DNA from: Paraconexibacter algicola
Lineage (GTDB): Bacteria; Actinomycetota; Thermoleophilia; Solirubrobacterales; Solirubrobacteraceae
Assembly (NCBI RefSeq): GCF_003044185.1
Contig: NZ_PYYB01000002.1
Span: forward strand, 558,001 to 622,000
Direction of reading: 5' to 3'
DNA: 64,000 bases
Part shown: one piece after another, positions 7,715 through 16,102 of the stretch
Layout of the letters: each line of letters starts with the position of its first letter
How positions within the stretch are numbered: the first letter of the stretch is position 1
Position numbers and translations under genes: made by a program
Notes under the pieces: generated by a model
The model's database searches: none
The model's input: the letters and a program-made list of their open reading frames with translations, nothing else
Told to the model about the DNA's origin: nothing

Positions 7715-10162
7715 CTAGCGGCGGGCGACGCGGACGCGCACGTCGCGGACGGCGCTGACGTTGCCCGCCGCGTCGCGGACGGTCACGCGGACGCGGTAGC
7801 GGCCGGGGGCGAGCGTGCGCGAGCCGACCTTGCGGGTCAGGCGCACCGTCGTGGTCCCCGAGACCACCGGGCGCGAGAGCGTGCCGACGAGCACGAAGCG
7901 GTCGCACCGGCGCGCACGGCGGTTACGGGCGGTCGCGCGCACGCAGCGCGCGCCCGCGCGACGGCCCGCGAGGACCCGCTCGACGCGCAGGCGGGCGGTG
8001 CCCGCCTCGCTGGAGCGCAGCACGAGCGCCGCCGAGCGCTTCGGCGTGATCGCGGTCCGCGGCGCGGCGATCGCTCCCAGCACCGGGGCGCTCGCGTCCG
8101 CCGGGGCCCCGCCACCCGGGGTGCCGCTGCCCGGTGTGCCGCCGACCGGGACGCCCGCGCCCGGCGTGCCCGCGACCGCCGGGGCGGTCACGAGCGCGCT
8201 CGGCGCCGAGGCGACCGCGACGGCGGCCGGGATCTTGTTCGGGCCGTTGGTGTCCGCCACCACGACGAGCCGCAGGCGGCTGCCGACGTCGGCGGCGGTC
8301 ACCGCGTAGGTCGCGCCGGTGACCCCACCGAGCGTCTGGCAGGAGCCGCCGTCGGCGTCACAGCGCTGCCAGCTGCGCGCGTAGGTCGTCCGCGGGCTCG
8401 CCCAGGTGCCGACCGCGCCGACGAGGGTCTCCCCCGTCACCGGCTGGCCGAGGACGACGGGCAGCTCGAGGTTCTGCGCCTGCCGGGGGAAGATCTCGTT
8501 GGAGAACCCCGACGGCTGGGTCGCCGCCGAGCCCGCCGAGTTCGCGCCGATCGCGGTGACGCGCAGTCGCTGCTCGACGTCGTCCTCGGTGAGGACGTAG
8601 GCGGCGCCCGTGACGCCGGTGCGCTCGACGCAGCCGGTCCCGCTCGTATCCGGGCAGCGCTCCCAGCGGTACGAGACGCCGCTGCTCGCCGCCGGGTTGA
8701 AGGCGGCACCCGTGGCGGTGAGCGTGTCACCGGGCGCCGGGAACTGGGGGCCGGTGATCGTGGGGGCGGACTGCTGGTTGGCGCCCGGCAGCGTCCCCGG
8801 GTTCGCCGCCACGACCGCGGTGGCCGCCGACAGCTCGCGGACGAGGTCGAAGGTCGGGAAGTCGTTGGTCGCCGTCACCTCGACCCGCAGGAACCGGCCC
8901 TGGTCGGCGGCCACCAGCACGTAGGCGGCCTCCTCCGCCCCGGCGATGAAGGAGCACGTGGCCGTGTCGCCCGCCGCCGTGCACCGCTTCCAGCGGTAGG
9001 TGAAGTCGATCGTCGGCGTCCCCGACCACGCGCCGGGGCTCGCGGTCAGGGTCTTGCCGACCTGCAGGGTCCCGGTCGGGGCGGGCGGCGTCGTCACGTT
9101 CACCGGGGGCTGGAACGTCAGGCTGTACGCGCCGTTGGACTGCGTGCCCGCCAGCAGCGTCCCCGGCGTGCTGAGGAAGTTCGACAGACCCCAGAAGATC
9201 GTGTTCGCCCCCAGGCCCGTCTGCGTGACCTTCCTCCAGCGGACCTTGCCCGGCAGCGGGCCGCTCTCGGTCCGGCCCGCCCAGGCGCCGTCCGGGGTCG
9301 CCGCGTAGAACCGCGTCTCGTTCTTGCCCGGGTTGAACACCGTCGTGAAGTCCCGGATCGTCGACGGGCCGAGGCCCTCGTTCACCGGCTGCCACGTCAC
9401 GCCCGCGTTGATCGTGCGGTACATGCCCGAGCCGGCGGTTCCCGCGTAGTAGATGTTCGGGTTCGCGTCGTCGCCGAAGACCCGCAGGATTGGCGAGAAC
9501 GGCAGGCCGTCGCTCGCCGGCGACCACGAGGCACCCGAGTCCGAGGAGCGGTACACGCCGCTGGAGGTCGCCGCGAGCACCAGCGGGCCGAACGACGTGA
9601 GCGACCAGACGGTCTCGCCCGCCGGCATGCCGTTGCCCGCCGCCGGACGGATCCAGGTCGCGCCCCCGTCCGTCGAGCGGAAGACGCCGCCCGCGAACGT
9701 CCCCGCCAGCAGCGTGCCGCCCGCGTTCAGCAGCGCCTGGACCGAGCGGTTCAGGGTCTTCGGGTCGGACTCCTCCCCCTGGCCCAGCGGCTGCCAGGCC
9801 CCGCCCGACTGGGAGCGGAACACCCCGACCCCGGTGCCGATCAGGACGTCGGAGCCCGACGCGACGACGGCCCGGACGTTGCGCGCGTCACCGCCCGGCA
9901 GGCCCGCCTCGAACGAGCTCCAGCTGATGCCGGAGTTCGTCGAGCGCAGGACGCCCGCGCCGCCCTCCAGCGCCGCGTAGATCGTGCTCGCGGGCGAGCC
10001 GGTCGCGTACTCCCGCACCCAGCGGCCCTCCGAGCCGGGCAGGCTCGACCAGGTCGACAGCCCGGCGTGCGCGGCCGGGGCCGCGCCCAGCGCGCAGCCC
10101 ACGGCGATGGACGCCACGCGCGCGGCGCGGCGGACGGTGGTCCCCAACATGATCGTCTTCAC
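7715..10162 (-). CDS. Secreted BNR-like beta-propeller protein with Ig-like repeats
   Basis: An 815-residue secreted protein. The signal peptide ends AAPAAHA. Residues ~35-330 hold repeated propeller blades of the sialidase/BNR kind (VLRSTNSGISWSSF, VFRSTDGGATWIRP, VYRSSDSGASWSPA, MYRTINAGVTWQPV). Residues ~340-680 carry about three Ig-like units with Cys pairs of the form YRWKRC / YRWERC / RSWQRC. A Gly/Pro linker leads to a C-terminal module (GTARLRVERVLAG ... LAPGRYRVRVTVRDAAGN) also seen in other secreted proteins here. No sialidase Asp-box catalytic set is evident, so a binding or surface role is likelier. Start uncertain: GTG 10162 or ATG 10150; neither has a well-spaced ribosome site. 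Confidence 0.82.
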   Translation of the reverse strand: MKTIMLGTTVRRAARVASIAVGCALGAAPAAHAGLSTWSSLPGSEGRWVREYATGSPASTIYAALEGGAGVLRSTNSGISWSSFEAGLPGGDARNVRAVVASGSDVLIGTGVGVFRSQSGGAWQPLGQGEESDPKTLNRSVQALLNAGGTLLAGTFAGGVFRSTDGGATWIRPAAGNGMPAGETVWSLTSFGPLVLAATSSGVYRSSDSGASWSPASDGLPFSPILRVFGDDANPNIYYAGTAGSGMYRTINAGVTWQPVNEGLGPSTIRDFTTVFNPGKNETRFYAATPDGAWAGRTESGPLPGKVRWRKVTQTGLGANTIFWGLSNFLSTPGTLLAGTQSNGAYSLTFQPPVNVTTPPAPTGTLQVGKTLTASPGAWSGTPTIDFTYRWKRCTAAGDTATCSFIAGAEEAAYVLVAADQGRFLRVEVTATNDFPTFDLVRELSAATAVVAANPGTLPGANQQSAPTITGPQFPAPGDTLTATGAAFNPAASSGVSYRWERCPDTSGTGCVERTGVTGAAYVLTEDDVEQRLRVTAIGANSAGSAATQPSGFSNEIFPRQAQNLELPVVLGQPVTGETLVGAVGTWASPRTTYARSWQRCDADGGSCQTLGGVTGATYAVTAADVGSRLRLVVVADTNGPNKIPAAVAVASAPSALVTAPAVAGTPGAGVPVGGTPGSGTPGGGAPADASAPVLGAIAAPRTAITPKRSAALVLRSSEAGTARLRVERVLAGRRAGARCVRATARNRRARRCDRFVLVGTLSRPVVSGTTTVRLTRKVGSRTLAPGRYRVRVTVRDAAGNVSAVRDVRVRVARR

Positions 10163-10203
10163 GTCCCCTCAACCGGTGTGCGGGCGAAACCTTACGCGAG
10201 CGG

Positions 10204-10232
10204 TTGGCGATCGTCGCGCGCGCGGGTACGGT
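10204..10232 (+). promoter_or_regulatory. Promoter of the patatin gene (TTGGCG-17-TACGGT), leaderless
   Basis: The -35 TTGGCG (10204-10209) and -10 TACGGT (10227-10232) are separated by exactly 17 bases. The GTG start at 10239 is only 6 bases after the -10, so transcription should begin at or next to the start codon. Confidence 0.75.
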
Positions 10233-10238
10233 CGCCGG

Positions 10239-11189
10239 GTGCGGATCCTGGCGATCGACGGCGGCGGCATCCGGGGCCTCGTCCCCGCCCGCGCCCTCGC
10301 CCGCCTGGAGGCCGTGACCGGGCGGCCGGTCGCGGACCTGTTCGACCTCGTCGCCGGCACCTCGACCGGTGGGATCCTCGCCTGCGCGCTCACCGCGCGC
10401 GCGGCGGACGGCGGTCCGCGGCACGCGGCCGCCGTGCTGCCGGAGCTCTACCTGACCGAGGGACCCCGGATCTTCCGGCGTTCGCTCGGACGGCGGCTGG
10501 GCTCGCTGGACGGCCTGATCGACGAACGGCACGACGCCGCCGGCCTCGAGGATGCGCTGGAGCGCTACCTCGGGGGCGGGGCGCTGCTCTCGCAGGCGCG
10601 GCCGCGGCTGCTCGTCACGACCTACGACCTCGAGGCCCGCGAGCCGTTCCTGTTCAAGAGCTGGCGCACCGCGGAGGAGGGCCGCGAGGCGCGGCTCACC
10701 GACGTGGCCCGGGCGACCGCCGCGGCACCGACCTACTTCGAGCCGCTGGCGTGGCGCTCACCCGACGGCGGCCCCGCCCGCTCGCTCGTCGACGGCGGCG
10801 TCTTCGCCACGAACCCGGCGCTCTGCGCCTACGCGGAGGCCGAGCGGCTGGCGCCCGGGGAGCCGCACGTCGTGCTGTCGCTCGGCACCGGCTCCGCGCA
10901 GCGCCCGATCCGGCACGAGGACGCCCGCGGCTGGGGTCTCGCGCGCTGGATCCGGCCGGTGATCGACATCGTCTTCGACGGGGTCGCCGACACCGTGGAG
11001 TACCAGCTCGAGCACCTGCTGGGAGAGCGGCAGCTGCGCCTGCAGCTCGACCTCCCGCGGGACGTCGCGCTCGACGACGCCTCCCCCGCCGCGCTCGCGA
11101 CGCTCGACGCGGTCGCGCAGGACCTGCTCGACGGGCCGGCCGGCCGCGCGCTCGAGGCGTTCGCCGCGGCGCGCCTCGTCCGCCTCTGA
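10239..11189 (+). CDS. Patatin-like phospholipase
   Basis: A 316-residue patatin-family lipid acyl hydrolase with a Ser-Asp dyad. The oxyanion loop DGGGIRG is at residues 7-13, the nucleophile motif GTSTGG has Ser42, and the catalytic Asp sits in SLVDGGVFATNP. No signal peptide or membrane segment, so it is cytosolic. The GTG start is chosen because a full promoter ends six bases before it and the catalytic loop follows at once, as in bacterial patatins. Substrate unknown. It resembles effector patatins of cyclic-nucleotide defence systems, but no nucleotidyltransferase or ubiquitin-like gene is nearby, so a housekeeping phospholipase is favoured. Confidence 0.92.
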   Translation: MRILAIDGGGIRGLVPARALARLEAVTGRPVADLFDLVAGTSTGGILACALTARAADGGPRHAAAVLPELYLTEGPRIFRRSLGRRLGSLDGLIDERHDAAGLEDALERYLGGGALLSQARPRLLVTTYDLEAREPFLFKSWRTAEEGREARLTDVARATAAAPTYFEPLAWRSPDGGPARSLVDGGVFATNPALCAYAEAERLAPGEPHVVLSLGTGSAQRPIRHEDARGWGLARWIRPVIDIVFDGVADTVEYQLEHLLGERQLRLQLDLPRDVALDDASPAALATLDAVAQDLLDGPAGRALEAFAAARLVRL

Positions 11190-11211
11190 GCGAGCCCCCG
11201 ACGCACGACGA

Positions 11212-11228
11212 CCCCGCACCGGGCGGGG
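11212..11228. terminator. Short hairpin between convergent genes
   Basis: CCCCGC (11212-11217), a 5-base loop, then GCGGGG (11223-11228) between the patatin stop and the stop of the opposite gene. Modest stem, no U-tract. Confidence 0.4.
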
Positions 11229-11254
11229 CCGTCGATGCTGCCGGACCGGCGGGG

Positions 11255-13078
11255 CTAGCGGATCGTCTTCGAGGTCCGCGAGCCGCAGATCGTCGTGCTG
11301 GTCGTCTTGGCCGTCACGACCGCGTAGAGGCGACCGGAGAGCCGCGTCGAGCGCTTGAACGTGAAGGTCCCGTCACTGCGGGTCGTGGCCGAGCCGTAGC
11401 GGGTCGTCCCCTTGCCGACCCGGCGCAGGACGACGCGCCGGTTGACCTTGCAGGTGCGAGCGCTCGCCGACAGGCGGCCGGACACCCAGGCGCGCCGCGA
11501 GGGGCTGCGCTTGAACGACGCGAAGCCGGTGCGCACCCGCTCGCGGGTCGAGCTCGCGGGCGGCGTCGTGCCCGCGGGCGGCGCCGCGGCCACCGCGTAG
11601 GACACCGAGGTGAACGGGCTCGGGTGGCCCTGCGAGTCGACCGCGGCACCCAGCACGCCGCCGGCGCCCACGCTCGTCGCGATCTCCTGGCCGAAGCCGA
11701 CGGTGACGACCGGGCCCTCGACGCTCGCCGCGCCGCTGGGCGTCAGCGACGTGCCCGCGCCCGTGATCCCGGAGAAGCGCGAGGCCGTCGCGGTCTTCAC
11801 CGGCTCGTCGAAGCGGAACACGACCTGGTTGGTGGTCGGGTTGCGCGCGACCGCCAGCAGGTCGGGACCGTTGGTCAGGCCGGGCTGGTTGTTCGCGGTG
11901 CCGATGACCGTCTGCCCGGCCTCCGAGCCGCGACCGGTCGAGTCGTTGGCCGCGACCGCGCCGCCCTCGTCGACGAAGCGGACGACCGCGGCCGCCTCGT
12001 CGCCGATCGCGTCGGGCATCGTCACCGTGACCGAGCGGCCGTCGGTGTTGACCGCCGCGCCGCTGGCGGTGAACGTGCGGCCGTCGTCGATGACCGCGGC
12101 GAACTTCGCGGCGGCCGCGTTCTTGACCGCCCGGTCGTAGGTCACGGTGAACGACTTCGGGCCGCCGCTGACCGCGGTCACGACCGGGGAGGCCGAGGCG
12201 CTCGCGGTGGCGATCGCGCCGAGGCTCGACGGGGTGGCGAGCGACGCGCCGCCGAACGCGCCGGACTGCGGCTGGTCGGTCGCGGCGGACGCGCGCGCGA
12301 CGATCCGCGTCGCGGACGAGACCGGGCTGTTGAAGCCGATCCGCACCTGGTTGCGGCCGATCTGGTCGCCGGGCCGGGTCTTGATGACCGCGCCGGGACG
12401 GGCGGTGCCCGCGTCGTCGAAGAAGACGAAGCGCCCGGCGGTGATGCTGCCGGGCGCGAGGTCCTCGTCGAAGGTGAAGAGGATCGTGCCGCCGCTGTAG
12501 GCGTCCGGGGCGTTGCCGTTGTCGGGCCCGTCCGCGCCGGTCCCGGCCGCGGTGTCCGACGCGTCCGCGGCGGTGAGGTCCGGGGCGGTGGTGGCACCGG
12601 CGACGGGCTTGGCCGACGAGCCGCCGAGCGGCTCGCTCGCCGGCGGGTTCGTGCGGTTGGCGGCGTCGCGGACGGCCGTCGCCTGCACCTGGGCCACGGT
12701 GCCCTCGGCGAGGTTGGCGGTGGCCGCGAAGGTCACGAGCGCGCACGCCTGGTTGGCCGGGTCGACCGTGGCGCTCGTGCCGCGCATGAAGCGCAGGGCG
12801 TCGTAGGTCTGGACGAGGAAGTCGCCGGCGGCCGGGCTGCCGTTCAGCGGCTGGTCGAAGCAGTAGCGCACGCGGCGCAGGTCCGGGGCGTCGATCGCGG
12901 CGCCGACGAGGTCGGGGCCCTCGGTGGTGACGGCCAGACCGAAGCCCGCGCCGGGGACGCGCCGGGGCTCGGCGGCGCCGTGGGCGACGACGGGCGCGGT
13001 GAGCGCCCCCAGGCCGCCGGCGACGAGCGCGGCGGCCGGCAACGCGCGGCGGCGCGTCGCCGTGGTGATGCGAGACAT
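11255..13078 (-). CDS. Secreted multi-domain beta-sandwich protein
   Basis: A 607-residue secreted protein with a signal peptide ending VAHGAA. The body has three or more units of about 100-130 residues, each with a strand such as ILFTFDEDLAPGSI, FTVTYDRAVKNAAAAKF or VVFRFDEPVKTATASRF. This is the pattern of SwmB-like or Big-type adhesin repeats, in which a predicted boundary strand is followed by an x-Phe-xx segment. A basic C-terminal region with four Cys (ARTCKVNRRVVLRR; TTICGSRTSK) may form a separate wall-associated module. ATG at 13078 follows GGAGG by six bases. Likely cell-surface; ligand unknown. Divergent from the next secreted protein. Confidence 0.8.
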   Translation of the reverse strand: MSRITTATRRRALPAAALVAGGLGALTAPVVAHGAAEPRRVPGAGFGLAVTTEGPDLVGAAIDAPDLRRVRYCFDQPLNGSPAAGDFLVQTYDALRFMRGTSATVDPANQACALVTFAATANLAEGTVAQVQATAVRDAANRTNPPASEPLGGSSAKPVAGATTAPDLTAADASDTAAGTGADGPDNGNAPDAYSGGTILFTFDEDLAPGSITAGRFVFFDDAGTARPGAVIKTRPGDQIGRNQVRIGFNSPVSSATRIVARASAATDQPQSGAFGGASLATPSSLGAIATASASASPVVTAVSGGPKSFTVTYDRAVKNAAAAKFAAVIDDGRTFTASGAAVNTDGRSVTVTMPDAIGDEAAAVVRFVDEGGAVAANDSTGRGSEAGQTVIGTANNQPGLTNGPDLLAVARNPTTNQVVFRFDEPVKTATASRFSGITGAGTSLTPSGAASVEGPVVTVGFGQEIATSVGAGGVLGAAVDSQGHPSPFTSVSYAVAAAPPAGTTPPASSTRERVRTGFASFKRSPSRRAWVSGRLSASARTCKVNRRVVLRRVGKGTTRYGSATTRSDGTFTFKRSTRLSGRLYAVVTAKTTSTTICGSRTSKTIR

Positions 13079-13203
13079 GCAATCCCTCCATGCGGTTCGG
13101 GTGATCCGTGCTGCGGGGATGCCCGCTCCCGATCAGTTGCGACGGTCGTCTCAGGTATTCCTCACAATCCGTCCAGGTGAGCGGCTCGGTGCCATCCACG
13201 CGC

Positions 13204-13209
13204 TACCGT
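13204..13209 (+). promoter_or_regulatory. -10 element (TACCGT), leaderless start 8 bases downstream
   Basis: TACCGT at 13204-13209 precedes the ATG at 13218 by 8 bases; no -35 match is obvious. Confidence 0.5.
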
Positions 13210-13217
13210 GTCGGCGG

Positions 13218-14060
13218 ATGCCGCGCCCTCTCCTCCCCTGCGCGGGCGCCGTCGTCCTGGTCCTGCTGCTGTCCGCGACGGCCCATGCCGAACCCGCCCG
13301 CACGCTCACGCTCGACGGCCCCACCGCCGAGCGGTTCACGACGTCCGGGACCGGCGTGGCGTCGTTCTCCGACGGACGGATGCCCTCGCCGCAGTGCACG
13401 GTCGCCCTGCGGGAGTGCGACGACACGCTCCTGGACGTGCGCGGGGCCGGGACCCTCACGGTCTCGACCCGCTCGGCCGGGACGACCGAGGTCGACGTCG
13501 CGCTGGACCTCTTCACCGCGGATGCGACCGGGCGCCCGCGACGGCTCGTGACCTCCGCCGACCGCGACGGCGCCCGCGAGACGGTCACCGCCCAGCTCGC
13601 GACGGGCTTCCACCTCGTCCGTGTCGACGTCGTCGGCGGCTTCGGGCAGCTCGAGGCCGAGGTCACGTTCACCCCGGCCGCCCCCGACGCCGAGCCTCCG
13701 CGACGGTCCAACGCCGCCCCCGTCGCGGTGCTGAAGCTCCCCACCACCGCGACGGCCACGACGATCCGGGGCATCGCGGGCACCGCGGGCGACGACCGGC
13801 GCGTGGAGAAGGTGCAGGTCGCCGTCCTGCGCCGCCGGGGCGACGCCTGCTCGGCGATGCGGGCGCGGGGCACGTTCTCCCGGCGACGCGAGTCGTGCCG
13901 CGCGCCCCGGGCGTACCTGGCGGCCTCGGGCACCCGCTCGTGGGTGCTGCGGCTGCGCCGTCCGCTGCCGCCCGGTCGCTACGTCGTGTTCGCCCGCGCC
14001 ATCGACGACAAGGGCGTGGTGCAGCGCCCGCCGTCGCGGCGGGCGCTGCGGATCACCTGA
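13218..14060 (+). CDS. Secreted protein of unknown function
   Basis: A 280-residue protein with a clear signal peptide ending SATAHA. The N-terminal half has two Cys about ten residues apart (SPQCTVALREC) and beta-rich segments typical of a pre-peptidase-like or jelly-roll domain (FHLVRVDVVGGFGQLEAEVTF). After a linker, the C-terminal ~100 residues carry an Arg-rich module with two Cys (GDACSAMRARG ... ESCRAPRAYL) and end PPGRYVVFARAIDDKG, a version of the C-terminal module shared by other exported proteins in the window. ATG 13218 is supported by the -10 hexamer and by the signal peptide starting at once. No enzyme motif seen. Confidence 0.8.
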   Translation: MPRPLLPCAGAVVLVLLLSATAHAEPARTLTLDGPTAERFTTSGTGVASFSDGRMPSPQCTVALRECDDTLLDVRGAGTLTVSTRSAGTTEVDVALDLFTADATGRPRRLVTSADRDGARETVTAQLATGFHLVRVDVVGGFGQLEAEVTFTPAAPDAEPPRRSNAAPVAVLKLPTTATATTIRGIAGTAGDDRRVEKVQVAVLRRRGDACSAMRARGTFSRRRESCRAPRAYLAASGTRSWVLRLRRPLPPGRYVVFARAIDDKGVVQRPPSRRALRIT

Positions 14061-14072
14061 ACGGCCGGACGC

Positions 14073-15944
14073 TCAGCGCTTCGTGCGCTTCGCCGCGCGG
14101 CCCTTGCTCGTCGTGAGCGTCACCGGGTTGTCGGCCAGGATCGTCGTGCCGGCCGCGGGCGAGGTCGACAGCACCCGGCCCTTCTTCGTCTTCGACGTGA
14201 TCGAACGGCGCTTCGTGGCGACCTTGCAGCCCGCCTTCTTGAGCTTCGTGCTCGCCGAGGTGACGGTCGAGCCGCGGGTGATCGCCGGGATGCGGCAGGT
14301 CTTGACCGAGGCGGCCTGCACCTGCTGCGGGGTCGCCGGCGGGGTGTAGGTGATGCTGCTGACCGCCTGGTTGGTGTTGCCCGCCCCGTCGGCGACGACC
14401 GCCGCGATGGCGTTGGCACCCGGCTGGAGCGCGATCGGCGCGACCCAGGAGCCGTCGGAGGCGACCGGGACCGACTGGCCGTTGACCTTCACCGACGCGA
14501 CCGCCTTGTTGTCGCGGGCCGTGCCCGCCACGATCGCGACGTTGCTCGTCGTCGTGCTGCCCGCGGCGGGCGACGCGATCGCGATGGTCGGAGCGCCCTG
14601 CTGGTCCTCCAGCGCGTTGGCGCCGCTCTCGGCGGCCGTGCTGCTGAGGCTCACCGCGTAGACGGTGGTCCTCGTCGCCGAGGCGCCCGCCGGGACCGCG
14701 ATCCGCTGGAGCGTGAACGACTCGTCGTCGTCCTCCCAGGTCGTGCGCACGGGCTGCTCGAGCGCCGTCCGCGCGCCCGCGCCGACGTAGGAGCTCTCCG
14801 GGTACTGGCTGTCCCGGGTGAGCAGCGTGGCGGGGGCGGAGGTGTAGGTGAGGACGTCACCGAAGCCGCGGATCGTGAAGGCGAGATCGCCGGGCGCCTT
14901 GGTCTCGACGTAGTCGGAGACCGAGTTGTCCTCGTCGACCTCGAGGCCGACGTCGTGTGCCGCCCCGTCGGTGCTGACGAACGTGTCGGCCAGGACGACC
15001 GAGGCGCCGTCGTTGGTGAACCGCTTGACGCGGTCCAGCCGCACGCCGGCGCTCACCGTGCGCGGGCACGAGGCCGTGGTGACGGGGTGCGTGTCGTTCG
15101 GGGTGCCGCCGGCGTCGGCGCAGCGGTAGACCGGGTAGCTCTCGGTCATCGTGAGGGTGCCGGCCGCGTCCAGCGAGGCGTTGGCGGTGATCGACGCGAC
15201 GCCGGTGGGCAGCTCGGAGCCCGCCATCCCGTCGTAGTTGAGGATCGGGATGTTCGGTGCGAGGTAGCCGTTGTGGCCGTCGACGGTCAGCGCGCTGCCC
15301 GTGTTCGCGGCGTTGCGGTCGTCGATGTCGGCGGCGGTGTCGAACGGGTAGTAGCCGCCGAACTCGTAGGTCGCGAAGAGCGTCGTCGGGTTGACGGGGC
15401 TGAGCTCGTAGAGCGCGTCGTCGTCGGGCTCGTAGGAGAACCCGGTGCCGCGCGGTCCGGCGTAGGCGCCGTAGGTGTCGATGAAGGCGGTGCCACCGCC
15501 GTTGACCGGCGTGGCCATGCCGGCCTGCGCCGGGGCGGCGAAGTGGCTGATGAACATCCGCGGTCCGGCGAAGCGGCCGATGTCGCCCGGCGAGGCGTCG
15601 CCGTCGGGGACGGCCCGCGCGGTGCAGGGGAAGCCGTCGTCGTCGATCGGCGTGAGGTCGAGCGTGCCGGAGAAGGCGCCACCGGCGACGACCAGATCGG
15701 CGGCCAGCAGCTCGTTGGTGTCGCTGCCGTAGCAGCGGACGTCGACCTTGTCGCCGTCGGCGGCGGTCGCGGTGCCGGTGACGGCGCGCTGGAAGCTCGC
15801 CGGGGTGCCCGCCAGCGTCAGGGCGCGGACGTCGCCGGTGGGCGAGGTGATCGTGGTGGCGGTGACCGCTCCGTGCGCGAGCGCGGGCAGTCCGAGGCTG
15901 AGGGCGAGCGCGGCGAGCGCGCTCCTGCTGAGGGTGGTGCGCAT
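14073..15944 (-). CDS. Secreted protein with Ig-like and C-terminal PASTA domains
   Basis: A 623-residue exported protein; the signal peptide ends PALAHG. The long N-terminal part (to ~430) is beta-rich with acidic loops (SYEPDDDALYEL, EVDEDNSVSDYVET), and I do not recognise it. A bacterial Ig-like unit follows (IASPAAGSTTTSNVAIV, VKVNGQSVPVASDGSW, ADGAGNTNQ). The last ~75 residues form a PASTA-type domain (CRIPAITRGSTVTSASTKLK, KAGCKVATKRR, GRVLSTSPAAGTTI). PASTA domains usually sense peptidoglycan on kinases or penicillin-binding proteins; here the domain is on a secreted protein, suggesting wall attachment. ATG 15944 follows GGAGGA. The stop lies 12 bases from the convergent gene's stop. 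Confidence 0.82.
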   Translation of the reverse strand: MRTTLSRSALAALALSLGLPALAHGAVTATTITSPTGDVRALTLAGTPASFQRAVTGTATAADGDKVDVRCYGSDTNELLAADLVVAGGAFSGTLDLTPIDDDGFPCTARAVPDGDASPGDIGRFAGPRMFISHFAAPAQAGMATPVNGGGTAFIDTYGAYAGPRGTGFSYEPDDDALYELSPVNPTTLFATYEFGGYYPFDTAADIDDRNAANTGSALTVDGHNGYLAPNIPILNYDGMAGSELPTGVASITANASLDAAGTLTMTESYPVYRCADAGGTPNDTHPVTTASCPRTVSAGVRLDRVKRFTNDGASVVLADTFVSTDGAAHDVGLEVDEDNSVSDYVETKAPGDLAFTIRGFGDVLTYTSAPATLLTRDSQYPESSYVGAGARTALEQPVRTTWEDDDESFTLQRIAVPAGASATRTTVYAVSLSSTAAESGANALEDQQGAPTIAIASPAAGSTTTSNVAIVAGTARDNKAVASVKVNGQSVPVASDGSWVAPIALQPGANAIAAVVADGAGNTNQAVSSITYTPPATPQQVQAASVKTCRIPAITRGSTVTSASTKLKKAGCKVATKRRSITSKTKKGRVLSTSPAAGTTILADNPVTLTTSKGRAAKRTKR

Positions 15945-16048
15945 GGCTCCTCCGGACGATGGGTGCTGCGGACGCGACGATCAGACACGACCGAGCGGCG
16001 GAACGCCAGCCCGTCGGAGCGATCGGGGACCGATGTGAGACCCCCGCG

Positions 16049-16074
16049 AACCTTGACGCGATCGTGTCAAGGTT
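16049..16074. promoter_or_regulatory. 26-bp near-perfect palindrome, metH operator
   Basis: AACCTTGAC (16049-16057) and GTCAAGGTT (16066-16074) flank GCGATCGT. The core CGATCG is itself palindromic, so 12 of 13 base pairs match. It ends 14 bases before the -10 and covers the expected -35 region, an ideal repressor position. Regulator unknown. Confidence 0.75.
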
Positions 16075-16088
16075 GGGGCGCTCGGTGC

Positions 16089-16094
16089 TAGAGT
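16089..16094 (+). promoter_or_regulatory. -10 element (TAGAGT) of metH, leaderless
   Basis: TAGAGT lies 8 bases before the metH ATG. No separate -35 hexamer is obvious; its expected place is inside the palindrome. Confidence 0.6.
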
Positions 16095-16102
16095 CGGGGG
16101 CA

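Noticed and set aside
10239-11189. Patatin as a CBASS (CapV-type) antiphage effector
   Set aside because: No cyclic-nucleotide synthase, E1/E2/JAB or HORMA/TRIP13 gene is adjacent; neighbours are secreted proteins on the other strand and the gene has its own promoter.
7688-13180. Very long open frame across three real genes
   Set aside because: Runs antisense to two secreted-protein genes and out of frame with the patatin gene; its composition is a typical GC shadow.
16049-16102. Cobalamin riboswitch before metH
   Set aside because: The predicted transcript starts at or near the ATG, leaving no room; no B12-box-like sequence is seen.
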